From NCBI RefSeq assembly GCF_004208535.1, contig NZ_SGIS01000002.1, forward strand, positions 1-64,000: DNA of 64,000 nucleotides, in the 5' to 3' direction. This DNA comes from Sphingomonas populi. GTDB taxonomy: Bacteria > Pseudomonadota > Alphaproteobacteria > Sphingomonadales > Sphingomonadaceae. Position 1 is the stretch's first letter; each line of letters begins with the position of its first letter. A program made the position numbers and the translations under genes. The notes under the pieces are model-generated. The model searched no databases, was not told the DNA's origin, and was given only the letters and a program-made list of their open reading frames with translations. Positions 1 to 8,479 of this stretch are shown one piece after another.

Positions 1-158
1 ATCTGGCACAACTTCGAACAACTCTCGAAAACCACGCACCTGCATCTCCCGGTCTTTCCAGAAGACGCTTCAGAATCCTTTTTCCTGCCCGGCGCTACTC
101 CCTCCAGCTCAAATGCGATTCCCCTGCTTGTCAGGGAGGGGAGAAGAAGGATGAGATC
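1..158. other. Upstream region without a recognisable gene
   Basis: No reading frame with coding character is visible here. The last part holds a purine-rich stretch (gagaagaagg, about 140-149) that serves as ribosome binding site for the dehydrogenase starting at 159. The region to the left belongs to whatever precedes the window. Confidence 0.5.
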
Positions 159-947
159 ATGGCTGAGAAATTCGCGATCATCACCGGCGCCTCGACCGGC
201 ATCGGCTTCGAACTTGCAACGCTCGCGGCGAAGCACGGCTATGACATCCTCGTCGTCGCCGACGAGCCGCTGATCGAAGCGGCAGCGACCGACTTCGAGC
301 AGTTCGGCACCGACGTGCAATGGGTCGAGGCCGATCTTTCGACGATCGAAGGCGTAGATGAGTTGCTGGCGGCGGCGGGCGGCCGCCAGATCGACCTGCT
401 GTGCGCCAATGCCGGGCGCGGGCTTGGGCACGCGTTTCTCGATCAGGATCTCGCCGAGTGGCGGCGCGTGGTCGATACCAACATCACCGGCACCGCCTAT
501 CTGCTTCAGAAGGTGCTCACGCCGATGGTAGCGCGCGACGAGGGCAAGGTGCTCGTCACCGGCTCGATCGCCGGCTTTATCCCCGGCGCGTTTCAGGCGG
601 TCTACAACGGCACCAAGGCGTTCGTCGACAGCTTCACCGATGCGCTACGCAACGAGATCGAAGAGTCGAAGGGCGTCACGTTGACCACGTTGATGCCGGG
701 GCCGGTCGAGACCGAATTCTTCGAACGTGGCGACATGCTCGACACGTCGGTCGGCGCAAGCGACAGCAAGAGCGATCCCGCCGATGTGGCGAAGGATGGC
801 TGGGACGCGGTGATGGCGGGCAAGGCCAGCATCGTCTCGGGCTGGAAAAACAAGGTGCAGGCCGCAGTCGCGCACATCACGCCCGCGTCGGTGCTTGCCG
901 AACAGCACCGCAAGATGGCGGAGCCGGGAACGGCCGACAAGGCGTGA
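159..947 (+). CDS. SDR family NAD(P)-dependent oxidoreductase
   Basis: Classical short-chain dehydrogenase of 262 residues, the usual size for the family. The N-terminal Rossmann motif GASTGIG lies at residues 10-16, the NAG motif at 84-86, and the catalytic triad is S136, Y149 and K153 (YNGTK). The PG motif after the active site (MPGPVETEFF) is also present. It reduces or oxidises a carbonyl/alcohol pair with NAD(P)H in the cytosol; the substrate cannot be told from sequence. A purine-rich ribosome site precedes the ATG. The gene faces a second, unrelated SDR gene tail to tail, separated by a strong hairpin. Family certain, substrate unknown. Confidence 0.88.
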   Translation: MAEKFAIITGASTGIGFELATLAAKHGYDILVVADEPLIEAAATDFEQFGTDVQWVEADLSTIEGVDELLAAAGGRQIDLLCANAGRGLGHAFLDQDLAEWRRVVDTNITGTAYLLQKVLTPMVARDEGKVLVTGSIAGFIPGAFQAVYNGTKAFVDSFTDALRNEIEESKGVTLTTLMPGPVETEFFERGDMLDTSVGASDSKSDPADVAKDGWDAVMAGKASIVSGWKNKVQAAVAHITPASVLAEQHRKMAEPGTADKA

Positions 948-954
948 TGGCGAG

Positions 955-992
955 AGGCCGCGCCCGCCGTCGCGTGACGGCAGGCGAGGCCT
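955..992. terminator. Hairpin between convergent SDR genes, probable bidirectional terminator
   Basis: Two 17-base arms (955-971 and 976-992) pair with two mismatches around a gcgt loop, directly between two genes that end towards each other. There is no clear T-run on either side, so termination efficiency is uncertain, but position and stability fit a shared terminator. Confidence 0.55.
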
Positions 993-1004
993 CCTCTCAC
1001 ATCG

Positions 1005-1976
1005 TCAGAACGTCTCGCCGACCAGTTCCTCGCTCTTCGCCCACAGCGCCCGGGCGTTGTCAGGGTCGATCGCATAGGGGCGCACGCCTTCGCTCATTAC
1101 GCTGAGCGCGCCTTCGGTAACGTTGGTGGTGACGTGGCAATTTTCACAATACTTCCCGCCGATGTCGTCGGCGTCGCCGACCACGCCAGCCCAGACCGAG
1201 GTCGCGGCGCCCTGCGGTATCGTCTTCCAAGCAAAGGCCGGCTTGCCCTCGGCGGCGAGATCCGCGTTGATCTGCGCGGCCATCGCTTCGACCGTGCTAT
1301 GGTCGAGGTGACGGCCGAGCTCGGTCTGGATGCCGCCGGGATGCACTGCCGCTGCGCGCACGCCACGGTCGCGGTGGCGCCGGTCGAACTCGACCGCGAA
1401 CAGGATGTTGGCGGTCTTCGCACGGCCATAGGCCACCCACGGATCATAGTCGCCGCGCGTGAAATTGGGGTCCTCGAGATCGACGTTGGCGAAGCGATGC
1501 CCTGACGAAGCAAGCGCGACCACACGACCGCCCGGCCGCAGCAGCGAGGCGAGCCGGTTCACCAACACGAAATGGCCGAGATGGTTGGTGCCGAACTGAG
1601 TCTCGAACCCATCGGCGGTGCGGCCGAACGGCGCCGCCATCACGCCGGCGTTGTTGATGATGACATCGAAGGGTTTGCCCTCTGCCACCAGCGCATCGGC
1701 GGCGGCGCGCACGCTGGCGAGGCTGGCGAGATCGAGTTCGATCAACGCAAGGCTGCCGCCGTTGGCGGCTGCGGCGCGCACCACCTCTGTCGCGCGTTCG
1801 GCCTTGGCGAGATCGCGCGCGGCACCCACCACTTGCGCGCCGTGTGAGACGAGCGCCCGCGCGGTTTCGACGCCCAGGCCTGCGGAGACGCCGGTGACGA
1901 GGATGCGCTTGCCGGAAAGGTCGACCCCGGCGAGCACGTCGTCGGTGGTGGAGGTCGCGCCAAATTGCTGAGCCAT
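1005..1976 (-). CDS. SDR family oxidoreductase (retinol dehydrogenase / WWOX-like)
   Basis: A 323-residue short-chain dehydrogenase of the longer type that resembles retinol dehydrogenases and protochlorophyllide-reductase-like SDRs. Visible motifs are TGVSAGLG at 28-35, NNAG at 108-111, the serine pair ASS near 156-158, and the catalytic YGRAK with Y183 and K187. It is transcribed away from a TetR regulator whose upstream region carries operator-like repeats, so the TetR protein probably controls this gene. A cytosolic NAD(P)H-dependent reductase is likely; the substrate is unknown. Confidence 0.88.
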   Translation of the reverse strand: MAQQFGATSTTDDVLAGVDLSGKRILVTGVSAGLGVETARALVSHGAQVVGAARDLAKAERATEVVRAAAANGGSLALIELDLASLASVRAAADALVAEGKPFDVIINNAGVMAAPFGRTADGFETQFGTNHLGHFVLVNRLASLLRPGGRVVALASSGHRFANVDLEDPNFTRGDYDPWVAYGRAKTANILFAVEFDRRHRDRGVRAAAVHPGGIQTELGRHLDHSTVEAMAAQINADLAAEGKPAFAWKTIPQGAATSVWAGVVGDADDIGGKYCENCHVTTNVTEGALSVMSEGVRPYAIDPDNARALWAKSEELVGETF

Positions 1977-2031
1977 ATGCTGTTCCTTTGAAGGCGGGCG
2001 ACGTTGCCTCTTGCGCTACGCTACGGTATCA

Positions 2032-2072
2032 GGAGGGCGTCTCCGTTTAAATGCGGAGGGTTCCTCCGTTTT
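2032..2072. promoter_or_regulatory. Probable TetR operator cluster between the SDR and tetR genes
   Basis: The intergenic region holds alternating GGAG/CTCC half-sites. CTCCGTTT occurs twice in the same direction (2041-2048 and 2064-2071), and CGGAGG-gtt-CCTCCG (2054-2068) is a perfect inverted repeat. Such dense dyads between a TetR gene and a divergent enzyme gene are typical of an autoregulated operator. No binding evidence; the assignment is inference from position and symmetry. Confidence 0.5.
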
Positions 2073-2098
2073 CAAGGGTTCGGCGTAGAAAAGTGGTG

Positions 2099-2692
2099 AT
2101 GTCGGCGCAACCGCCTGTGCGAAAACCGCGCGTCGATGCCGAACGCAACCGGCTCAAACTGCTCGCCACCGCGAAAGCTGTGTTCGCGAGCAAGGGCATG
2201 GACGTTGGGCTGGAAGAGATCGCACGCGAGGCCGGTTTCGGGATCGGCACGCTCTATCGCCATTTCTCGACGCGCGAGGCGCTGATCGTGCAGGTCTATC
2301 GCAACGAGGCCGACCAGCTTGCCGCCGCCGCAGAGCGGCTGGCGATCGAACAGCCACCCGTCGCGGCGTTGCGCGCGTGGATGCTGCTGTTCGTCGAGTA
2401 TTTTGCGACCAAGCAGATCATCGCCGGCGCGCTCGCGACGATGGTGAGCGGGCGCGAACTCTATGCGACGTCGGGTGGACAGATCACCAAGTCGATGACC
2501 CTGCTCACCGACCGCGCCGTCGCCAGGGGCGAGATCCGGCTGACGGTCGAGCCGCTCGATCTGTTGCGCGCTGTGGCCGGCGTCGCCAATGGCGGCGCCG
2601 GGTCGGACTGGGAGGCGCATGCGCGCGCGATGGTCGATATCCTGATCGCGGGGCTGCGGGTTCCGGGCGGGGACGTGCCTACGTCCGGTTGA
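2099..2692 (+). CDS. TetR/AcrR family transcriptional regulator
   Basis: The N-terminal third is a TetR DNA-binding domain: ATAKAVFASKGMDVGLEEIA is followed by the turn and recognition helix with GFGIGTLYRHF. The C-terminal part (about residues 70-190) is the variable all-alpha ligand-binding domain. I place the start at 2099 (protein begins MSAQPPV, 197 residues) instead of the in-frame ATG at 2051, because 2051 lies inside the putative operator. It is divergent from the SDR gene at 1005-1976, the most likely target. The 3' end overlaps the convergent DUF1801 gene by 14 bases. Confidence 0.85.
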   Translation: MSAQPPVRKPRVDAERNRLKLLATAKAVFASKGMDVGLEEIAREAGFGIGTLYRHFSTREALIVQVYRNEADQLAAAAERLAIEQPPVAALRAWMLLFVEYFATKQIIAGALATMVSGRELYATSGGQITKSMTLLTDRAVARGEIRLTVEPLDLLRAVAGVANGGAGSDWEAHARAMVDILIAGLRVPGGDVPTSG

Positions 2693-3056
2693 GTGCCGCT
2701 GCGGCTTGTATCAGTGCCTTGAACGCCTCGGCATCAAGCGTCTGCCCTTGCGCGATGTCGATCGCGCGGCGGACATTGCCGTCGAGGCTGGCGTTGAACA
2801 GCCCGGCGGGATCGTCGAGCTTCGCGCCCTTGGCGAAGGTCAGCTTGACGACGCTCTTGTAGGTTTCCCCCGTGCAGAGCATGCCGCCGTGATACCAGAC
2901 CGGCACGCCGCGCCACTTCCAGTCTTCGGTCACGTCGGGCAGCGCTTCGTGGATCAGCGCGCGGACATGCGCGAGCATTGCGCCGCGCCAGTCGGCCAGT
3001 TCGGCGATGCGCGCATCGATGCGTTCGGAGGGATTGGCGCCTGCGATATCGGTCAT
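2679..3056 (-). CDS. DUF1801 domain-containing protein
   Basis: A 125-residue protein with the DUF1801 (YdhG-like) fold signature: an N-terminal helix-rich part, then EDWKWRGVPVWYHGGMLC and the KSVVKLTFAKGA segment seen in this family. The biochemical role of the family is not established. The ATG overlaps the dinB stop by four bases (ATGA), so it is probably translated from the dinB transcript and may be made during the SOS response. I chose this ATG instead of a longer open frame because the upstream part only covers dinB in another frame. Confidence 0.75.
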   Translation of the reverse strand: MTDIAGANPSERIDARIAELADWRGAMLAHVRALIHEALPDVTEDWKWRGVPVWYHGGMLCTGETYKSVVKLTFAKGAKLDDPAGLFNASLDGNVRRAIDIAQGQTLDAEAFKALIQAAAALNRT

Positions 3057-4174
3057 GCCTCGTCTTCCGCTATTTCCGCAAAGGATACCGGCCGGGGATC
3101 GGGTTCGGCAAGCGCATCGAACAGCGGCAGCGCCTCCGCTTCGGCGCCATCGAAGTTCGAAACCGTCACGCCGACCAGCCGGATTCCCTTCGGCGTCGGC
3201 AGCACCGATCGCACCAAGGCGAGGCTGGCTTCGTGGAGGTCGGCGCGGGTGCGGATCGGGCGGGTGGCGCTGCGGCTGCGGGTGATCTGCTGGAAGTCCT
3301 GATATTTGATCTTCACCGTCACGGTGCGCCCGAACGCCTGTGCGCTTTCGCACCAGCGCCACACGTCTTCGGCCATTTCGAGTACGCCCGCTTCGATCTC
3401 GGCCGGGTCGGTAAGGTCGGTCCTGAAGGTCGTCTCGGAGCCGGAGGATTTGCGCACGCGATCCGGGTTGACCGGGCGATCATCGACGCCGCGCGCGATC
3501 GCGTAATACCAGTCCGCCGCGCTGCCGAAATGCTCGGCGAGGAACGCGCGCGATTTGGCGCGCAGATCGGCGCCGGTCTCGATGCCGAGCGCCGCCATTT
3601 TCCGCGCGGTGACCGGGCCGACGCCGTGGAAGCGCGACACCGGCAGCGTCTCGACCCAGGCGGCGCCCATGTCGGGCGTGACGGCGAACTGGCCGTTGGG
3701 TTTGCGATGGTCCGAGGCGAGCTTGGCGAGGAACTTGTTGTACGAGATGCCGGCGGAGGCGGTCAGCCCGGTTTCCTCGAGGATGCGCGCGCGGATCGCC
3801 TTGGCGGTCGCCCAGGCGGTCGGCAGGTTGCGCAGGTTGGCGGTGACATCGAGATACGCCTCGTCGAGCGACAGCGGCTGGATGATGGGGGTGAATTCGG
3901 CGAAGATCGCATGGATCTGGCGCGAGACCGATTTGTACACGTCGAAGCGCGGCCGCACGAACACCAGATCGGGGCAGCGCCGCAGCGCCGTGACCGAGGG
4001 CAGCGCCGATTTCACCCCGAACGTACGCGCCTCATAGCTCGCCGCCGCCACCACGCCGCGCGCCGAGGCCGAGCCGACCGCGACGGGCTTACCCCTAAGC
4101 GCCGGATCGTCGCGCTGCTCGACCGACGCGTAGAAGGCGTCCATGTCGATGTGGAGGATTTTCCGCACGTCCAT
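3053..4174 (-). CDS. dinB: DNA polymerase IV (Y-family translesion polymerase)
   Basis: A 373-residue Y-family polymerase. The catalytic metal ligands are visible in HIDMDAFYASVE (D10, D12) and SLDEAYLDV (D104, E105). Finger, thumb (GVGPVTARKMAALGI) and little-finger regions follow in the normal order, and the length is normal for DinB. It copies past damaged template bases at the cost of fidelity. A LexA-type box lies about 22 bases upstream of the start, so SOS induction is likely. It forms a two-gene unit with the DUF1801 gene. Confidence 0.95.
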   Translation of the reverse strand: MDVRKILHIDMDAFYASVEQRDDPALRGKPVAVGSASARGVVAAASYEARTFGVKSALPSVTALRRCPDLVFVRPRFDVYKSVSRQIHAIFAEFTPIIQPLSLDEAYLDVTANLRNLPTAWATAKAIRARILEETGLTASAGISYNKFLAKLASDHRKPNGQFAVTPDMGAAWVETLPVSRFHGVGPVTARKMAALGIETGADLRAKSRAFLAEHFGSAADWYYAIARGVDDRPVNPDRVRKSSGSETTFRTDLTDPAEIEAGVLEMAEDVWRWCESAQAFGRTVTVKIKYQDFQQITRSRSATRPIRTRADLHEASLALVRSVLPTPKGIRLVGVTVSNFDGAEAEALPLFDALAEPDPRPVSFAEIAEDEA

Positions 4175-4195
4175 GTGGCGAGGATAGCGGATAAC

Positions 4196-4210
4196 GAACG
4201 GAAGGGGAAC
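4196..4210 (-). promoter_or_regulatory. LexA box (GTTC-N7-GTTC) of dinB
   Basis: On the minus strand the sequence reads GTTCCCCTTCCGTTC, an exact match to the alphaproteobacterial SOS box GTTC-N7-GTTC. It sits about 22 bases upstream of the dinB start codon, where a LexA repressor would block transcription. Confidence 0.75.
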
Positions 4211-4280
4211 GTGGGTGTTGTCCAGCCGCTGCCGTCATCTCCGAGTCGCCCCCAAACGTCGTCCCGGCACCAACCCCAAA

Positions 4281-4363
4281 CGTCATCCCAGCGGAAGCTG
4301 GGATCTTTCCGTGCAGGCCGCAGCGCCCGCCCCGGGGAGACCCCAGCTTTCGCTGGGGTGACG
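4281..4363. repeat. Paired inverted REP-like palindromes (copy 1)
   Basis: Two 26-base palindromic units stand head to head: cgtcatcccagcggaagctg and onward at 4281-4306, and its near reverse complement at 4338-4363. Each unit can fold by itself through CCAGC/GCTGG. A second pair of the same family lies at 8385-8467. This layout is that of a REPIN (mobile REP doublet). It lies between the dinB promoter and the 3' end of the next gene. Confidence 0.75.
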
Positions 4364-4371
4364 ATCTTGGG

Positions 4372-5622
4372 CTAAGCCTTCCGCCCCGCGATCGTCTTCA
4401 ACGCCACCACCAGCGCGTCCAGTTCCGCTGGCGCGGTATAGATTTGCGGGGTCACCCGCACGCCCTTCACCTCGCCGCGATCGATCGCGACGGTGTAGAT
4501 GTTGTGGTCCTTGAGCAGCGTCTCCGCCAGCGCGGCCGGTGCAACGCCGCGCACGCCGACGTTGGCGATGGCGCAGGTCCGCTCGGGCGCGCGGGGGGTG
4601 TTCAGATATACGCCGGGGATCGCGCGTGCGCGGCTCGTCCAACTGTGCTGGAGGAAGCGCAGCCGTGCCATCTTGCGTTCCGAGCCGATCGCCTGATGGA
4701 AGGCGATCGCGCGCGGCAGCGTCAGGTCGCTGTGGATCGGGTGGGTGCCGCGATGGTTGAGCTTGCGGATATCGTCGTCGGCCATACTGGCATCGCCGAA
4801 CATCGGCCACAGCCCGGCGATACGATCACGCCTGACCCACAGCACGCCGAGGCCGAGCGGCGCCGACAGCCATTTGTGCAGCGAAGCGCCGAAATAATCG
4901 CAGCGCAGATCGGCGATCTTGTAATCGAGATGGGCGAAGCTGTGTGCGCCATCGACCATCACCGGCACGCCGAGGCCATGCGCCATGTCGCAGATCGCCG
5001 CGACCGGCAGCACCTGTCCGGTGCCGCCGACGATGTGCGAGACCATCAGCAATTTGGTCTTGGGCGTGATCGCCTTGCGGTAGATTGCGATGATCTCGGC
5101 GTCGCTCGCCGGATCGAGCGGCAGTTGCACGATGCGGTTGACGATGCCGTGGCGCCGCGCCTGGAGCGCGAACATGTCCATCATCGAGCCATAGTCCTGC
5201 GTCGCCATCACCGCTTCGTCGCCGGGCTGCCACGCGATGCCGTTGATGATCGTATCGAGCGATTCGGTGGTGTTGCGCGTGACGACCAGTTCCTCGACCG
5301 GCACGCCCGCGAACGCGGCGAGGGCGGTACGCATCTTCACCACGTCGGTATCGAGCTTCGTACGCATGTAATGCGAGGCCTCGCCGTTGATCGCCCCGGC
5401 GTTGGCCACGAAGGCGTCGAACACGTCCTTCGGCTGGAAGCAGTAGAAGCCGTTTTCGAGATTGATGAAGCGGTTGTCGGTCGGGAAGTGGGTGCGGATT
5501 TCGGCCCAGAACGCTTCGTCCTGCGCAAGCTCAGCGGGCGCGCGCGCGGCGAAACCGGGCGAATCGAGCAAGGCGGCGAGCGACACCGCGCCGGCGGTCT
5601 TCAGGAAATCACGCTTGTTCAT
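4372..5622 (-). CDS. Aminotransferase class V-fold PLP enzyme, exported-looking
   Basis: A 416-residue fold-type I PLP enzyme of the class V group, closest in look to isopenicillin-N epimerase-like and selenocysteine-lyase-like proteins. The PLP lysine is K250 in the ASLHKWLSAPLG motif, and D224 (VMVDGAHS) would pair with the pyridine nitrogen. The N-terminus (NKRDFLKTAGAVSLAALL) looks like a Tat signal, though with KR in place of RR, so export as a folded cofactor-bound protein is possible. Substrate unknown. The REP pair lies just past its stop codon. Confidence 0.82.
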   Translation of the reverse strand: MNKRDFLKTAGAVSLAALLDSPGFAARAPAELAQDEAFWAEIRTHFPTDNRFINLENGFYCFQPKDVFDAFVANAGAINGEASHYMRTKLDTDVVKMRTALAAFAGVPVEELVVTRNTTESLDTIINGIAWQPGDEAVMATQDYGSMMDMFALQARRHGIVNRIVQLPLDPASDAEIIAIYRKAITPKTKLLMVSHIVGGTGQVLPVAAICDMAHGLGVPVMVDGAHSFAHLDYKIADLRCDYFGASLHKWLSAPLGLGVLWVRRDRIAGLWPMFGDASMADDDIRKLNHRGTHPIHSDLTLPRAIAFHQAIGSERKMARLRFLQHSWTSRARAIPGVYLNTPRAPERTCAIANVGVRGVAPAALAETLLKDHNIYTVAIDRGEVKGVRVTPQIYTAPAELDALVVALKTIAGRKA

Positions 5623-5686
5623 CGATTATGCCCCCCGGCTGCTTGCTGACCCCGTGATCGCCCCCGGCACCGCCGAGGGCGTGCCT

Positions 5687-6337
5687 TCAGAACTCCACTT
5701 CCAGTTCGATCATCTCGTCCGGCTCGGCGAGCGCGGCGGCGATCCATTCCTGCACCGGCTCCCATGCCAGCACCGTGTCGCGATATTGCGCGGCGAGCGC
5801 TGGCAGCGCCACGTTGTAGGTGACGAAGCGCGTCGCCACCGGCGCGAACATCGCGTCGGCGACGGTCGGCGTCGCGCCGAACAGGAACGGGCCGCCGTAG
5901 CGCGTCAGGCACTCCTCCCAGATTTCTATGATGCGCTCGATATCGGGTTTCGCGCCCGAGAAGACCTTGAAGCTCTCATGCCGCACGCGCAGATTCATCG
6001 GCAGCGCCGAGCGCAGATTGTAGAAGCCGGAGTGGATTTCGCCCGAGATCGCCCGGCAATGCGCGCGCATCGCGAGGTCAGCCGGGTACATGCCCGCATC
6101 GGGGAAACGCTCGTTGAGATAGCCGCCGATCGCCAGCGTATCCCACACGCTCACCTCGCCGTCGGTGAGGCGCGGCACGCGGACGGAGGGGGAGAGCAGC
6201 AGCAGTTCGGCGCGGGTATCGGCATCGACCGGCACCATCTGCTCCTCGACCTCCAGCCCGGCGAGCTTGCACAGCAGCCAGCCGCGCATCGACCAGGATG
6301 AGTAGTTCTTGCTCGAAAGCGTCAGAATCGCGGTCAT
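5687..6337 (-). CDS. Glutathione S-transferase family protein
   Basis: A 216-residue GST. The N-terminal thioredoxin-like domain starts TAILTLSSKNYSSWSMRGW, where the SSWS serine region marks a likely glutathione-activating residue. The cis-proline segment VRVPRLTDGE and the ESxAI-type site WDTLAIGGYL follow. The C-terminal helical domain occupies about residues 85-216. It would conjugate or reduce small electrophiles with glutathione. It is divergent from the PHB depolymerase gene. Confidence 0.88.
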   Translation of the reverse strand: MTAILTLSSKNYSSWSMRGWLLCKLAGLEVEEQMVPVDADTRAELLLLSPSVRVPRLTDGEVSVWDTLAIGGYLNERFPDAGMYPADLAMRAHCRAISGEIHSGFYNLRSALPMNLRVRHESFKVFSGAKPDIERIIEIWEECLTRYGGPFLFGATPTVADAMFAPVATRFVTYNVALPALAAQYRDTVLAWEPVQEWIAAALAEPDEMIELEVEF

Positions 6338-6436
6338 GCATACCCTCCGCGCAGACAGTGCGCGTAATCACGCTATGGTGCAATGCGGCAAAGCATGGTC
6401 AGATGCGCCGCGACTCACAGGGCGGGGACGAAAACG

Positions 6437-7660
6437 TTGCCAGATCTCTACGGCACCTATCAGGCCTTCACCGACATGATGACCCCCGCGCGGCTGGGCG
6501 CGCGGATGCTGCTCGACCAGCGCTGGGCGTGGGAGAGTGAGCCGCTCGGCAGTCGCATCGCCGCGCTCGCGCATCTCGTCGCCGAGACGCAGGTGACGCA
6601 CAGCGAGCCGCCGTATCGCATCACCGAAGTGATGTCCGGGAATCAGTTGCTTGATGTGGAAGACGCGGTGGTGCTGTCACTGCCGTTCTGCGAGCTGCGC
6701 CATTTCGCCAAGGACGACCGCATGAATGGGGGCGGCGCCAAGCCCAAGGTGCTGCTGGTCGCGCCGATGTCGGGCCATTTCGCCACGTTGCTGCGCAGCA
6801 CGGTGGCGACGCTGCTGCGCGATCATGACGTGTACATCACCGGCTGGCGCAACGCGCGCGACGTGCCGTTGTCGGCCGGAGCGTTCGGCTTCGACGATTA
6901 TGTCGAATATGTGATCCGCTTTCTCGAACATCTGGGACCGGGGGCCAATATCGTCGCGGTGTGCCAGCCGTGCGTGCAGGCGATCGCCGCCGTCGCGGTG
7001 ATGGCGGAGGACGATCACCCGTGCCAGCCGCGCACGATGACGCTGATGGGCGGACCCGTCGATCCGCGCGTGTCGCCGACCGCGGTCAACGATCTCGCCA
7101 TGTCGCAACCCTTGGCGTGGTTTCGCGATACGCTGATCTCGACGGTGCCGTGGCGCTATGTCGGGCGCGGGCGCAAGGTCTATCCCGGTTTCCTCCAGCT
7201 TTCCGCCTTCATGGCGATGAACCGGGACAGGCACGTCGCCCAGCATCTCAAGCTCTACCAGCATCTCGCCGAGGGCCGCGATGCCGAGGCGCAGACGATC
7301 CGCGATTTCTATGACGAATATTTCGCGGTGCTCGACATGACTGCCGACTTCTATCTCGAAACCATCGACAAGGTGTTCCAGCGCGCGCTGCTGGCCAAGG
7401 GCGAACTGACCTATCGCGGCAGCCCGGTCCGCCCCGAACTGATCCGCAAGACCGCTTTGCTCACGGTCGAGGGCGAGCGCGACGATATCTGCGCGGTCGG
7501 CCAGACGGCGGCGGCGCATGATCTGTGTGCGTCGCTGCGCCCGCATCTCAAGCGCCATCACCTCCAGCCCGGTGTCGGCCATTACGGCGTGTTCAGCGGC
7601 GGTAAGTGGGAACGGCAGATCTACCCGCAGGTCCGCAGCCTCGTGCTGGCGATGCAATAG
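6437..7660 (+). CDS. phaZ: Intracellular polyhydroxyalkanoate depolymerase
   Basis: This matches intracellular short-chain PHA depolymerases that degrade native PHB granules. The family uses a cysteine in place of serine in the nucleophile elbow; here VCQPCVQA holds C176 and C179, one of which should be that nucleophile. The conserved GPVDPR and C-terminal histidine region (GVGHYGVFSG) are present. The open frame extends to an ATG at 6383, but family members begin close to LYGTYQAF, and a GGGG motif precedes the TTG at 6437, so I favour TTG (407 residues). No PHA synthase or phasin lies nearby. Confidence 0.82.
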   Translation: MPDLYGTYQAFTDMMTPARLGARMLLDQRWAWESEPLGSRIAALAHLVAETQVTHSEPPYRITEVMSGNQLLDVEDAVVLSLPFCELRHFAKDDRMNGGGAKPKVLLVAPMSGHFATLLRSTVATLLRDHDVYITGWRNARDVPLSAGAFGFDDYVEYVIRFLEHLGPGANIVAVCQPCVQAIAAVAVMAEDDHPCQPRTMTLMGGPVDPRVSPTAVNDLAMSQPLAWFRDTLISTVPWRYVGRGRKVYPGFLQLSAFMAMNRDRHVAQHLKLYQHLAEGRDAEAQTIRDFYDEYFAVLDMTADFYLETIDKVFQRALLAKGELTYRGSPVRPELIRKTALLTVEGERDDICAVGQTAAAHDLCASLRPHLKRHHLQPGVGHYGVFSGGKWERQIYPQVRSLVLAMQ

Positions 7661-7735
7661 GCGCGGGGACGAACTCAGCCGTCGTTCAGGTCGAAATCCT
7701 CAGGGGTGCCAGTGTTTTACAAATCGGAGTTGTGC

Positions 7736-8371
7736 GTGCGTTCTCTGTGTCTTGCGGGTGTTGCTGTGATGCTGGGCGCGGCGGCGCCCGCCGAACCGCC
7801 GGTGGTGCGGGTGCGGCTCGATACCACCGCCGGGCCGATCACGCTGGCGATCGATTATCGCCACGCGCCCAAGACGGCGGTCAATTTCCTGCAATATGTC
7901 GATGACGGCCGGCTCGACGGCACCAGCTTCTACCGCGCCTCGCGCAAGGCCGGGCATCCCGAGTTGGGCTTCGTGCAGGGCGGGATCGGCACCGACGCGC
8001 GGCGCAAGCTCGACATGCTGCCGCTGGAGCCGACCAGCCAGACCGGGCTGCGCCATGTCAGCGGCGCGATCTCGATGGCGCGCTATGCCAATCCGGCGTC
8101 GGGTTCGGCCAATTTCTCGCTGCTGGTCGGTCCGAGTCCCAATCTCGACGCCAAGCCGGGATCGCCGGGCTATGCGGTGTTCGGCCATGTCCTGAGCGGC
8201 ATGGACGTGGTGAAACGCATGCTCGTGATGCCAACCGCGCCGGGTGGTGACGAGGACATGAAGGGGCAGATGCTGGTTCGCCCGATCACCATCGTCCATG
8301 CGGTGCGGCTGGATGGGACGCCGAAGCCGACCGGGCGGCCGAAGGTGTGGCTGATGTTCAAGGGGCTTTGA
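7736..8371 (+). CDS. Peptidyl-prolyl cis-trans isomerase, cyclophilin type, periplasmic
   Basis: A cyclophilin domain follows a signal peptide (VRSLCLAGVAVMLGAAAPAE). Typical elements are the start VRVRLDTTAGPITLAIDY, KTAVNFLQYVDDG, FYRA and FVQGGIGTD. It would speed proline isomerisation during folding in the periplasm. I chose the GTG at 7736 because a CGGAG ribosome site lies six bases upstream and the signal peptide then begins at once; an ATG at 7706 is in frame. Some substrate-binding residues of classic cyclophilins are replaced, so activity could be weak. Confidence 0.82.
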   Translation: MRSLCLAGVAVMLGAAAPAEPPVVRVRLDTTAGPITLAIDYRHAPKTAVNFLQYVDDGRLDGTSFYRASRKAGHPELGFVQGGIGTDARRKLDMLPLEPTSQTGLRHVSGAISMARYANPASGSANFSLLVGPSPNLDAKPGSPGYAVFGHVLSGMDVVKRMLVMPTAPGGDEDMKGQMLVRPITIVHAVRLDGTPKPTGRPKVWLMFKGL

Positions 8372-8384
8372 GCCGGCGCGCCAT

Positions 8385-8467
8385 CGTCACCCCAGCGTAA
8401 GCTGGGGTCTTTGGCGATTAGCGCGGGACAGGAGCCGCGAGAGGCCCCAGCTTTCGCTGGGGTGACG
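8385..8467. repeat. Paired inverted REP-like palindromes (copy 2)
   Basis: This is the same doublet as at 4281-4363. CGTCACCCCAGCG...CTGGGG sits at 8385-8410 and its inverted partner at about 8441-8467, separated by about 30 bases. Here it lies between two genes that converge (cyclophilin and aminotransferase), where it may also act as a terminator. Confidence 0.75.
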
Positions 8468-8479
8468 TTCGGGGCCAGG

